Source: Aquibacillus kalidii (GTDB lineage: Bacteria > Bacillota > Bacilli > Bacillales > Amphibacillaceae). From it: 64,000 nt of DNA. Below the pieces are notes generated by a model. The model did not search any database. It was not told the DNA's origin and saw only the letters and a program-made list of their open reading frames with translations. A program made the translations under genes and the position numbers. Below, piece by piece: positions 37,660 through 45,643 of the stretch (positions within the stretch are counted from its first letter, which is position 1; the number at the start of each line of letters is the position of its first letter). Where the stretch lies: the NCBI RefSeq assembly GCF_014280935.1, contig NZ_JACLZI010000056.1:1-64000 (forward strand), written 5' to 3'.

Positions 37660-37791
37660 GTTGATTGTAGCGGAGTGCAGTTGACTCCTGTGGGAAAAGC
37701 AACAGCTGAAGACCCCACAGGGAGCGTTCTTTGCGACCGAGGAGGCTGAGGCGTTGCCCACGGAAAGCAACTGCCCGGAGCGGAAATCAAC
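37660..37791 (+). repeat. foldable repeat, copy 4
   Basis: A 132-bp element whose ends are imperfectly complementary (GTTGATT...GCAGTTG against CAACTGC...AAATCAAC). An internal stem CTCCTGTGGG/CCCCACAGGGAG lies within, followed by the GAGGAGGCTGAGGCGTTGCC block. With copy 3 it forms a head-to-head pair. Confidence 0.85.
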
Positions 37792-37821
37792 GTCTCCACT
37801 TATTGGTGATTCTATATAAAA

Positions 37822-37855
37822 AGTGTACTAGAAAGCCAAGACTTTCTAGTACACT
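37822..37855 (-). terminator. terminator of liaF-liaS-liaR
   Basis: A 14-bp perfect stem (AGTGTACTAGAAAG and complement) with a 6-base loop is followed by TTTTT on the minus strand, 17 bases after the liaR stop. Confidence 0.85.
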
Positions 37856-37872
37856 CCCAATTTTTCAGTATT

Positions 37873-38511
37873 CTAATTACTGCGAAACAACCCATTTTTA
37901 TGTGCGTAAACTGCTGCCTGTGTTCGGTCATTTACTTGTAGCTTGCTCAAAATATTACTAACATGGGTTTTAACTGTCTTAATCCCAATAAATAGCTTGT
38001 CACCAATCTCTTGGTTAGTTAACCCGTCTCCAATACACATTAGTACTTCTAGCTCTCTATCTGTTAATAGTTTGTGCGGTTTACTAACGTTTGAGGAGCG
38101 AAAACTTGTCATCATTTTACTCGCCACTTTAGCCTCTATAACATTCTGGCCACTAGCAGCCTTCTTAATTGCTTTTGCTATGTCATCTGCAGAAGAAGTT
38201 TTTAGCATATAACTAAATGCCCCAGCCTCAAGAGCTGGAAAAACTTGTTCATCGTCATAATAACTAGTTAAAATAATTACTTTACAGTCTGGTAAAGTTT
38301 CCATTATTTTTTTCGTTGCCTCAATACCTGTGCCATTTTCCATAATTAGATCCATTAAAACAACATCAGGTTTCTTTTCAAGAACAACCTTTGCACCTTC
38401 ATTTCCACTTGAGGCTTGCCCTACAATTTCTAAGTCAGGCTCTGTCATTAAATAGGAAATGACACCCTTTCGAACTATATCATGGTCATCAACAACAACA
38501 ACTCGAATCAT
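37873..38511 (-). CDS. liaR: response regulator LiaR/VraR
   Basis: A NarL-type regulator of the cell-envelope stress response, 212 residues. The receiver domain has the acidic pair Asp8/Asp9 and phospho-acceptor Asp54 in VVLMDLIMENG, with Thr in ILTSYYDD and Lys in YMLKTSS. The C-terminal LuxR helix-turn-helix reads LTDRELEVLMCIGDGLTNQEIG and KTVKTHVSNILSKLQVNDRTQA. It follows liaS by 16 bases. The typical targets liaI-liaH are not in this window. Confidence 0.92.
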   Translation of the reverse strand: MIRVVVVDDHDIVRKGVISYLMTEPDLEIVGQASSGNEGAKVVLEKKPDVVLMDLIMENGTGIEATKKIMETLPDCKVIILTSYYDDEQVFPALEAGAFSYMLKTSSADDIAKAIKKAASGQNVIEAKVASKMMTSFRSSNVSKPHKLLTDRELEVLMCIGDGLTNQEIGDKLFIGIKTVKTHVSNILSKLQVNDRTQAAVYAHKNGLFRSN

Positions 38512-38527
38512 TTACCCACGCTCCTAT

Positions 38528-39565
38528 TTATAATGGAATTCTAATATCTATATGTGTCCCTTCCCCTTGATTGGACCTGACAGCAAAGCTTCCACCAATC
38601 TCCTCACTACGTTCTTTCATCGTTTTCAATCCATATGACGTTTTTTTCTTTTGATCCGACTCTAGATCGAATCCTGTTCCATTATCTGCAATATGTACAA
38701 ACAAGTCGTTATTTCTTTTCACTATCTCCACAGTCACTTCTGACGCATTCGCATGCCTTAACGTATTAGATAATGATTCCTGAATAATTCTAAATAGATG
38801 TTCTTCTGTTGTTTCAGATAAACCCTCAATTTCATCGATATGGATATGAAAATCGATTTGGCATTTTTGCTTCAATTCATCTATCAATTTACGAATTCCG
38901 ATTTCTAAAGGTTCCCCTGACAAGTGGACGGGACGTAAATGAAGTAATAAAGCTCTCATCTCAGTCTGTGCTTTAAGTGCTGTTTCAGAAATTTCTCGTA
39001 GCTGTTCTCTTGCCTGCTCTGGATTTCTATCAAATAAGCGTAGAGATGCTTGTGACATCATTGTTAATGCAAACAATTGCTGACTTACAGCATCATGTAA
39101 GTCTCGTGCTAACCGTTGCCTTTCCTCAATTGTAGCTGCTTTATGTGCCGTCTTTGCATACTCTGCTTTTTCATCCGCCATTCTTTGTAAGGATTTTACC
39201 TGTCCTTGCATTTTTTCCCCTAACTCATTCAACTCAGAGCCAATTCTCGCAATCTCATCATCCGCATTATCATAGACTCTGGATGAATAATTCCCTCTAG
39301 CTAATTGGGCAATTAGTACCGATAAATAGTCCATACGCGCTTTCATGTCACCACTAGATTTAAAACCCACATAAACAGAGAATATAAAGGCTAAAACGAT
39401 GTACAATATAATAAAGACAAAAATACTAACCTTACTTAGCCATCTAGGTTCAAACAGAACTTGTATGGATAACAAGATGGCAAGTAATGTAACACTAGTA
39501 AGAAACAGGCCATATAAATGGGATTTAATATAGGTGTATCTAATCGTATTAAGCTGTTTTAACAC
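38528..39565 (-). CDS. liaS: sensor histidine kinase LiaS/VraS
   Basis: A 345-residue intramembrane-sensing kinase. Two transmembrane segments (about 15-38 and 44-67) are joined by a very short loop, followed by HAMP, a HisKA_3 domain with His157 in RLARDLHDAVSQQL, and an HATPase domain (FRIIQESLSNTLRHANA, DNGTGFD, GLKTMKERSEEIGG). It senses cell-wall damage through LiaF. It lies 16 bases after liaF and 16 before liaR. Confidence 0.92.
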   Translation of the reverse strand: MLKQLNTIRYTYIKSHLYGLFLTSVTLLAILLSIQVLFEPRWLSKVSIFVFIILYIVLAFIFSVYVGFKSSGDMKARMDYLSVLIAQLARGNYSSRVYDNADDEIARIGSELNELGEKMQGQVKSLQRMADEKAEYAKTAHKAATIEERQRLARDLHDAVSQQLFALTMMSQASLRLFDRNPEQAREQLREISETALKAQTEMRALLLHLRPVHLSGEPLEIGIRKLIDELKQKCQIDFHIHIDEIEGLSETTEEHLFRIIQESLSNTLRHANASEVTVEIVKRNNDLFVHIADNGTGFDLESDQKKKTSYGLKTMKERSEEIGGSFAVRSNQGEGTHIDIRIPL

Positions 39566-39581
39566 GCATGCTTTCCCCCTT

Positions 39582-40358
39582 TTATACTTTGTCTACTCTT
39601 ATAGAACCCGCTTTTAAGTTTAGGTATATATTTAATTTTCTTGTTGCAGATTGATAATTAGGTGTTACATAGGTTAATTCTCGATTAATTCCATCTGCAT
39701 TTTCACCAAATACATTAATATCTCCTGCTTTAACATGTGCTTCAAGTGCAAACTCTACATTCTCAGGCATTAGCACCCGAATATCTCCTGCCCATCCTTG
39801 GATATGAATTGGAATTTCCTTATCTGGAATAAAAGCCTTTGTAAAGTCAATATGATAATCCCCAACAGCATTCCATATATCCATAGGTTCCACTTTCCAA
39901 TTCGGACTATTAAATTTGTGATCACCAACAGCAAATTTATGTTTTTTTACCTTCATTTTACCTTTTTCAACACTATCATTGGAATCAAATATGAATTGGA
40001 ATGCCTTCTTTTTATGACGTCTACTTGAGGATCCAAAAATGCTAAATCCTAAGTAAACAATAAGTAGCGGCCAAAGCTTGAAAATATCCCAAAAAGTAAA
40101 ATTTAAAAGGTTAAAACGATCTAATAATAACAACGTTCCAAAAATGACTAAGAAAGATCCCGATGACAAACCGCCATTTCCTCTTAGCCCATCAATCATC
40201 CATTTAAGGCCTAATATGACAAAAAACGCGGGATAAATATAAAGCCAGGCTTCTGTAAATTCCCAAGTAACAACCCCGACATTAGTAAGTACTAATACAA
40301 TTCCTAATAAAATAATGATAATAGCAGCTGTGTTTCTAAAGAAGCTATTCTTTTTCAT
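39582..40358 (-). CDS. liaF: LiaF, negative regulator of LiaRS
   Basis: A 258-residue membrane protein that in B. subtilis keeps LiaS off without stress. It has four hydrophobic N-terminal segments (about 10-110), then a soluble beta-rich DUF2154/LiaF C-terminal domain (about 150-255, with IQGWAGDIRVLMPENVEF and INVFGENADG). The ATG at 40358 follows AAAGGGTG; a GTG three codons upstream overlaps that site. It is first in liaF-liaS-liaR. Confidence 0.9.
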   Translation of the reverse strand: MKKNSFFRNTAAIIIILLGIVLVLTNVGVVTWEFTEAWLYIYPAFFVILGLKWMIDGLRGNGGLSSGSFLVIFGTLLLLDRFNLLNFTFWDIFKLWPLLIVYLGFSIFGSSSRRHKKKAFQFIFDSNDSVEKGKMKVKKHKFAVGDHKFNSPNWKVEPMDIWNAVGDYHIDFTKAFIPDKEIPIHIQGWAGDIRVLMPENVEFALEAHVKAGDINVFGENADGINRELTYVTPNYQSATRKLNIYLNLKAGSIRVDKV

Positions 40359-40495
40359 TGTATTCACCCTTTACATATACTTCATATTTAATATTCTAAT
40401 AAACTAGGTATAATTCCTCTATCATAGAATTCTTTTCTTTTATCTCTTCTAACGATTTAACTATACTTTATCTTACATTCATTTTAAATAAAAAA

Positions 40496-40519
40496 CTGTC
40501 GATCTTTAACGACCGACAG
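40496..40519 (-). terminator. terminator of the PAP2 gene
   Basis: A 6-bp stem CTGTCG with its complement and a 12-base loop is followed on the minus strand by TTTTTT, 19 bases after the PAP2 stop. Confidence 0.7.
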
Positions 40520-40537
40520 AATGGTTTCGCCTCCGCC

Positions 40538-41188
40538 CTAAGACGGAGATGTATTTTTTAAAAATGAATTTATAAGATGATAGATACCAATCCATATCAT
40601 TAAAAACATGTAACCAAACATGTAACCAGCAAGGACATCTGTAAGGTAGTGAACTTGGATAACATATCGGCTGAAGCCTATGAGAAGTATCAAAGCAATA
40701 CCAATTATATTTATCCATAAAACCGCTTTACGTGAAGCAGTATATTTTGTTAGAAAGTAAAGAAATAAGCCATATGCTATTATCGCTACCATTGCATGCC
40801 CCGATGGAAAACTATATCCAACCCCTTCTGCCTCTGCAAAAATCCTTGGCCTTTCTCTTTCCACTATCAATTTAATCCAATGATTAACTCTATACCCCAA
40901 TAAGATTCCTGAAAATATCATAACTGGTGGTAACCATTTTTTTGAGTATCTCCACATAAAAAAGGAAAAGAATATAGTGAATGGCGTTAAGAAGCTCCCA
41001 GATCCTAATTCTGTAATCCATCTAAAAATATCAAACGTAACAGAATTTTCTATGCTTGCTACAGCTGGTGCAGACCAAACATCAATAACAGGAGTCTCTC
41101 CCTGAATAATACGTATCGTTAATAACCCACTACTTATCAAAGCTATTAAAAAAAAGGAAGAATAGAAATATTTAGTCTTCAATTTCAT
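40538..41188 (-). CDS. PAP2 family membrane phosphatase
   Basis: A 216-residue polytopic phosphatase with six predicted segments. The three-part acid-phosphatase signature is complete: KLIVERERPR (K-x6-RP), SFPSGHAMV and SRYVIQVHYLTDVLAG. It is of the PgpB/YodM type, with likely lipid phosphate substrates such as undecaprenyl pyrophosphate or phosphatidylglycerol phosphate. Which one cannot be told. The ATG at 41188, nine bases after GAGGTG, is preferred to an upstream Met without a ribosome site. Proximity to LiaFSR suggests an envelope role, but it has its own terminator. Confidence 0.85.
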   Translation of the reverse strand: MKLKTKYFYSSFFLIALISSGLLTIRIIQGETPVIDVWSAPAVASIENSVTFDIFRWITELGSGSFLTPFTIFFSFFMWRYSKKWLPPVMIFSGILLGYRVNHWIKLIVERERPRIFAEAEGVGYSFPSGHAMVAIIAYGLFLYFLTKYTASRKAVLWINIIGIALILLIGFSRYVIQVHYLTDVLAGYMFGYMFLMIWIGIYHLINSFLKNTSPS

Positions 41189-41402
41189 ATTAGATAACAC
41201 CTCTTTCGGATATATAGCAAGTTTTATCAACTATTCCAACCAATTTATTATATTTGTTATAGATAAATATAATACAAAATTTTACTAATAAACTTCAACC
41301 AAATTCAGCAAGAAATAAGACAAAAATAAGCAAAAAGTTTAGATTATTAACAAATGGGAATATAACTAATATAGGTTAAAACATACAGAAAGGATGGTTA
41401 TG

Positions 41403-41867
41403 ATGGCTAACAATGTAAGACAAATGAAAAATAATGACGAATTACAGGAATTAATTGAAGGGTTAAATGAAGATTTGGCAAATGAATACGCCGCAACAAT
41501 TATGTACACTTATAACGCTTCTGTGGTGTCTGGATTATACCGCTCCATCCTAAAACCTTTCTTCGAGGATGAGATTAACGATGAAATCGGACACGCATTA
41601 TACCTATCTAACAAAATTAAAACGTTAGGTGGAACCCCAACAACGACACCAGCAAAAGTAAAACAATTAACAAATGTAAAAGAAATGTTAGAGGAGACAA
41701 GAAATGCAGAACAAGATACCATCAACCGTTATGAAAAAAGAAAACAACAAGCAGAGCAACTAGGATTAACAGAGCTTGTTGTTAAACTGGAGGATATGAT
41801 TGCTGACGAAACGGGTCATAAAGAAGAGGCTGATCGCTTACTAGCAGACTCTACCTTCTTTAACTAA
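41403..41867 (+). CDS. ferritin-like (bacterioferritin/Dps-related) diiron protein
   Basis: A 154-residue four-helix protein. The diiron ligands can be followed: Glu in LANEYAATI, the ExxH in NDEIGHALY, Glu in ETRNAEQDTI, and the second ExxH in ADETGHKEEAD. This pattern is of the bacterioferritin-like type rather than Dps, which binds iron between subunits. Three Met codons are close together; the ATG at 41403 is eight bases after AAAGGA. It is likely an iron store or oxidative-stress protein. Monocistronic, with a strong terminator. Confidence 0.8.
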   Translation: MANNVRQMKNNDELQELIEGLNEDLANEYAATIMYTYNASVVSGLYRSILKPFFEDEINDEIGHALYLSNKIKTLGGTPTTTPAKVKQLTNVKEMLEETRNAEQDTINRYEKRKQQAEQLGLTELVVKLEDMIADETGHKEEADRLLADSTFFN

Positions 41868-41876
41868 GGCCTTACA

Positions 41877-41904
41877 GAGTACCTTGTTGATTAACAAGGT
41901 ACTC
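41877..41904 (+). terminator. terminator of the ferritin-like gene
   Basis: A 12-bp perfect stem GAGTACCTTGTT with its complement, loop GATT, and seven Ts. Confidence 0.9.
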
Positions 41905-41999
41905 TTTTTTTATTCGATGAGCTTATCAAACCCTAACAACGGACTATTTCAAGTTGTTATGATATACTTTAAAGAAAATTCATAGGGGGAGAGTTAAGT

Positions 42000-43169
42000 T
42001 TGAGAGAGCATATTCTAAATGAAGTTGAAGATTATTACGATGAAATGGTAGAGATGCGAAGATATTTACACCAACACCCGGAACTTTCCTTTCAAGAAGA
42101 TAAAACAGCTAAATTTATTGCTGATCAATACCACAAACTTGATATTCCCTACCGAGAACATGTAGGTGGAAATGGTGTTGTTGCTACCTTAAAAGGTGCT
42201 AAACCCGGTAAAACAATAGCATTACGGGCTGACTTCGATGGTCTACCAATTCAAGATGAAAAAGATGTGCCCTATAAATCAACGGTAGATGGTGTTATGC
42301 ATGCATGTGGTCATGACGGACACACTACAACCTTACTTACGATTGCCAAAATTATGAAAAAACATCAACAGGAACTCCAAGGTACATATGTATTTGTTCA
42401 TCAGCACGCGGAAGAACTTGCACCTGGGGGCGCAAAGTCTATCGTGGAAACTGGTGTACTGGATGATGTTGATGTCGTATTTGGTACGCATTTATGGACG
42501 AATACTCCTTATGGTGTTGTGCAAACCTCACCAAAGGAATTCATGGCTGGAGCCGATAGATTTTCGATTACGATTCAGGGTAAAGGCGGACATGGTGCAA
42601 TGCCACATCAGACTAGAGATGCTATCGTGATCGGATCACAACTAGTAACTAACTTACAGCAAATTGTTAGCAGAAGGATTGATCCCTTAGCAACTGCTGT
42701 GCTAACAATAGGAAGCTTCCAAGCAGGGAATACATTTAACATTATAGCAGATACTGCAACACTGACAGGAACGGTTCGTACGTTTGACCCTGAGTTACAG
42801 GATCAAATTATTGTAGAAATGGAAAAAGTGATCAAAGGAACCTGTGTTACTAACGATGCTACCTACGAATTTAATTATGAAAAGGGATATCCTCCAGTTG
42901 TTAATCATCCGGATGAAGCTGCATTAATTCTGACAGCTGCCGAACAAATTGAAGGTATAACAAAAGCAGAAGAAGTTGTTCCGAGTATGACAGGTGAAGA
43001 CTTTTCATATTATCTTTTAAAGAAACCTGGAGCATTCTTTTTTACTGGTGCACAAAAAGACGGCCAGTTCTATCCGCACCATCATCCTAAATTTGACTTT
43101 GATGAGCGAGCAATGGTCTTAGCTGCCAAAACATTAATGCAAACTGCCTTTTTATATCAAGAAAAATAA
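42000..43169 (+). CDS. yhaA: M20 family amidohydrolase YhaA
   Basis: A 389-residue zinc amidohydrolase of the hippurate hydrolase/N-acyl-amino acid deacylase family. RADFDGLPIQDE and MHACGHDGHTT give the first metal ligands. Further ligands lie in VFVHQHAEEL and FGTHLW, and the last in FFFTGAQKDGQFYPHHHPKFDFDE. A dimerisation domain GKGGHGAMPHQTRDAI is in the middle. It starts with TTG, nine bases after GGGGGAGAG. B. subtilis yhaA also lies next to ecsC; here the repeat region separates the two. The substrate is not known. Confidence 0.85.
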   Translation: MREHILNEVEDYYDEMVEMRRYLHQHPELSFQEDKTAKFIADQYHKLDIPYREHVGGNGVVATLKGAKPGKTIALRADFDGLPIQDEKDVPYKSTVDGVMHACGHDGHTTTLLTIAKIMKKHQQELQGTYVFVHQHAEELAPGGAKSIVETGVLDDVDVVFGTHLWTNTPYGVVQTSPKEFMAGADRFSITIQGKGGHGAMPHQTRDAIVIGSQLVTNLQQIVSRRIDPLATAVLTIGSFQAGNTFNIIADTATLTGTVRTFDPELQDQIIVEMEKVIKGTCVTNDATYEFNYEKGYPPVVNHPDEAALILTAAEQIEGITKAEEVVPSMTGEDFSYYLLKKPGAFFFTGAQKDGQFYPHHHPKFDFDERAMVLAAKTLMQTAFLYQEK

Positions 43170-43171
43170 TC

Positions 43172-43218
43172 AAAAAACTGTCAGTGCTAGAATAATTTCT
43201 CCCACCGGCAGTTTTTTT
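43172..43218 (+). terminator. terminator of yhaA
   Basis: AAAAAACTG pairs with CAGTTTTTT, with an imperfect inner extension, ending in a seven-T run two bases after the stop region. Confidence 0.65.
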
Positions 43219-43310
43219 ATTGAAATTGATTTTTACAGGCTTGTTATACAGTAGAGAGAAACTCTCCAGTAACTTATTAGAACCTTTGGATGTGTGCTTG
43301 AACTCGTTCC

Positions 43311-43340
43311 GGCAGAATACTCCGCTTTCCGTATTCTGCC
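43311..43340 (-). repeat. foldable repeat, copy 5, collapsed to its ends
   Basis: Only 30 bases remain. The same GGCAGAATAC/GTATTCTGCC terminal repeats as in copy 3 (37449-37559) surround TCCGCTTTCC. The 81-bp interior is missing. The 45 bases to the left are nearly identical to those left of copy 3. Confidence 0.85.
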
Positions 43341-43434
43341 TACACTTAGACAGACTTCCAATCATGAAATAAAATGATCGTCAAGTATTTTAGTGTAAAA
43401 CTAATTAAGTTAGAGTTTTTTTCACTATTGTTTT

Positions 43435-43565
43435 GTTGATTGTAGCGGAGGCAGTTGACTCCTGTGGGAAAAGTAACAGCTGAAGACCACACAGGGAGCG
43501 TTCTTTGCGACCGAGGAGGCTGAGGCGTTGGCCACGGAGAGCAACTGCGCGGAGCGGAAATCAAC
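43435..43565 (+). repeat. foldable repeat, copy 6
   Basis: 131 bp, nearly identical to copy 4 (37660-37791), with about six substitutions and one deletion. These include changes that break internal pairing (GACCACACAGGG for GACCCCACAGGG, GTTGGCCACGG for GTTGCCCACGG). Confidence 0.85.
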
Positions 43566-43642
43566 GTCTCCACTTACTGGTGATTCTATGGAAATTTTGT
43601 AGTACAGAATCCAAGTTATTTCTTCTTATGGAATCTTTAGTG

Positions 43643-43682
43643 AAAAGGGAGGAAAACTCGTTTATGAGTTTTCCCTCCCTTT
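43643..43682 (-). terminator. terminator of ecsA-ecsB-ecsC
   Basis: A 17-bp perfect stem (AAAAGGGAGGAAAACTC and complement) with a 6-base loop, 16 bases after the ecsC stop. The minus-strand T run is short. Confidence 0.8.
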
Positions 43683-43698
43683 TTTTATATAACACTGC

Positions 43699-44415
43699 TC
43701 ACTTCGAATCCAATATCCGAATACGGTACATGTTCATGGCCGCTTCTGCCAATTGATCAAGCAGTTTCCTGTTTGCAATTGCACCTACAACAACACCTAG
43801 CCCAGGGATAAGCTGCATCATTTTCACAAAGTCAATAGAATCACGGTATTCCAGTTGAAGGGTCTTCCAATCAATATCTTTGCCATCCACCCGATTACTT
43901 TCCCAGTCTAGTAACGTTTGTAGAACTTCTTTTTGATTATCATCACTAGAAAAAGCAAACAAAAATACATGTAATAAGTACATTCGCTCCTCATATTCTT
44001 TCACATTATATCCATAAATTTGACCTACATCGAAAAGAAGTTTCATTTTTATACTTAATAAAAGTGGAAAGTCAGCAAGCCCAAGCATGATCCCACCCGC
44101 TCCTGTACCTGCCCCTTCAATCATCGCCGTTTGTTTGTATTGGTTTAATCGTTCCTTAATCAACTTCTCTTTTCTTTCCAAACTCCAGTAAGTATCTACA
44201 TTGACTGGACGAATATATTCTGAGGAATAAAGCGCTAATTCAATCATTTTTTTTATACTTTCAGTTACAATCGTATGAACTTTTTCAGGGATCGTTGTGT
44301 TAATTTTGGTCTGAATTTTTTTTGAAGAACGTTTTATTAAAGAAGATTTTTTTCTGGTTGATCTTACATAACGTTCTGCATCATGAAGTACTCTCTGTTC
44401 GTAACCTTCAAGCAT
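43699..44415 (-). CDS. ecsC: EcsC family protein
   Basis: A 238-residue protein, third gene of the ecs operon, starting 13 bases after ecsB behind AAAGGAGT. The glycine-rich hydrophobic stretch AMIEGAGTGAGGIMLGLADFPLLLSIKMKLL... (from about residue 98) and QLIPGLGVVVGAIANRKLL near the C terminus are family marks. EcsC has no established biochemical role; in B. subtilis it is dispensable for the Ecs phenotypes. It is present and intact. Confidence 0.88.
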   Translation of the reverse strand: MLEGYEQRVLHDAERYVRSTRKKSSLIKRSSKKIQTKINTTIPEKVHTIVTESIKKMIELALYSSEYIRPVNVDTYWSLERKEKLIKERLNQYKQTAMIEGAGTGAGGIMLGLADFPLLLSIKMKLLFDVGQIYGYNVKEYEERMYLLHVFLFAFSSDDNQKEVLQTLLDWESNRVDGKDIDWKTLQLEYRDSIDFVKMMQLIPGLGVVVGAIANRKLLDQLAEAAMNMYRIRILDSK

Positions 44416-44428
44416 GAGATGACTCCTT

Positions 44429-45643
44429 TTATATTAATCGTTTTTTTACATAGCCTTGGGTAAATAAATAACTGAACACCATACCACCCAACCATACGAT
44501 TGTGAGCCCTAAGAGGTTCCAATTAATTAAAAAAAGAAGACCAAAAATAAATGTTTGCACTATCATTAACCTCATTAACCATGATAGCAAGGCTCTTTGT
44601 CTTAATTCTTTAGCTAATGGATAAAGATCTAACCAAGCAATTGTACGGTGATGTTGCCAAAGTGTCATCAGTTGAAATGCACTTAAATATAGGAACAAAA
44701 ATGCAAATGCCATTTTCACCCAAGTATTTGGTACAGAATAGATAGCCAATCCTCCAATTGCGATTAGTCGCGTGTACATCCCTAAGTAATCGCCACTTCT
44801 GATAGAGGTTATACGGTATAAATAATCGAATGAGTTTTCTTTTTTAAATGGGATATTTCTAATTGCAAGGCTAACTAGCCCATGCCTTTTCTTTATTTGT
44901 ACTTTTAGCTGAGGCACATCCGTAAACATATTTGCAATCCTGTAAAATGTACGCATTCGCATTTGATCTTTCTCTACAAGTAAATCCCATACGATCGTTG
45001 CATGCTGCTTAGATAAGTAATAGTTGTACACAAATATACCAAATAATAAGAGTGTGACAATTCCTGCTAAGACTAGCTCTCCTTGTACAAAAAAGTAAAA
45101 TACTACGATATTCAATAACAAACGTATAAATTGATCGGTCCAACGACTCCGTGGTTCCCTTATTTTAAGCATCCACCAATTCGCTAATAAATTCCATATT
45201 TTTAAAATGAATAAAACAAGAATAACAAGTAGGTAACTCTTTCCTGAACGATATGGGTACGAGGCAAAATATAAAGGACCTAAAGCAGCCGCTACTAGCA
45301 TTAACATATAGAGCTGTATGACAAAACTATAAATGAGCGTATTACGGAAATATGGCCCCATCTTGTTTTCTGCTGGCAATAAGAAAACCAAATCAGGTTC
45401 CTTTAACATTGTACGAACAGGACTATAGCTTGCTACTAATCCAAACGCTACTCCAATAATCATAGCTGTCGGAAAATCTTCAGGAATTTCAGCTAACCAT
45501 CGTTGATAATAATAGGCTAGTGCAGAAACCATGAACATCATTGCTATAACAATATGACCTGTAAATATATATCTTAGATAACGACTAGTCTCTTTTAAAT
45601 GAGAGGAGAATCGTTCCATAAAGAATTGATGTGCATTAAACAT
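44429..45643 (-). CDS. ecsB: ABC transporter membrane protein EcsB
   Basis: A 404-residue membrane subunit of the Ecs transporter, which in Bacillus affects secretion, competence, sporulation and the site-2 protease RasP. Eight to ten hydrophobic segments are present. MFNAHQFFMERFSSHLKETSRY is the family N terminus. The ATG at 45643 is used: AAAGGAAGAAG precedes it and it overlaps the ecsA stop by eight bases, whereas the frame-extending upstream Met lies inside ecsA without a ribosome site. Confidence 0.9.
   Translation of the reverse strand: MFNAHQFFMERFSSHLKETSRYLRYIFTGHIVIAMMFMVSALAYYYQRWLAEIPEDFPTAMIIGVAFGLVASYSPVRTMLKEPDLVFLLPAENKMGPYFRNTLIYSFVIQLYMLMLVAAALGPLYFASYPYRSGKSYLLVILVLFILKIWNLLANWWMLKIREPRSRWTDQFIRLLLNIVVFYFFVQGELVLAGIVTLLLFGIFVYNYYLSKQHATIVWDLLVEKDQMRMRTFYRIANMFTDVPQLKVQIKKRHGLVSLAIRNIPFKKENSFDYLYRITSIRSGDYLGMYTRLIAIGGLAIYSVPNTWVKMAFAFLFLYLSAFQLMTLWQHHRTIAWLDLYPLAKELRQRALLSWLMRLMIVQTFIFGLLFLINWNLLGLTIVWLGGMVFSYLFTQGYVKKRLI

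Larger units (their letters stand above)
37172..37872. other. 700-bp intergenic region with composite repeat unit 1
   Basis: There is no credible gene. The first 230 bases are AT-rich with nothing recognised. A composite unit occupies 37405-37815: a conserved left flank, an inverted copy of the foldable repeat (37449-37559), a ~100-bp spacer, and a direct copy (37660-37791). The liaR terminator closes the region. Confidence 0.8.
43170..43698. other. 530-bp intergenic region with composite repeat unit 2
   Basis: There is no credible gene. The yhaA terminator is followed by composite unit 2 (43267-43589: left flank, collapsed inverted repeat, spacer, direct repeat copy) and the ecsC terminator. 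Confidence 0.8.

Noticed and set aside
37449-37791. insertion sequence with transposase
   Set aside because: The repeats have inverted ends, but the ~100-bp spacer has no reading frame and no transposase is in the window.
37731-37961. 76-codon frame starting MRPRRLRRCPRK
   Set aside because: It begins inside repeat copy 4 and runs into liaR on the opposite strand. It is a shadow of the repeat.
43505-43756. 83-codon frame in repeat copy 6
   Set aside because: It starts in the repeat, lacks a ribosome site, and overlaps ecsC antisense.
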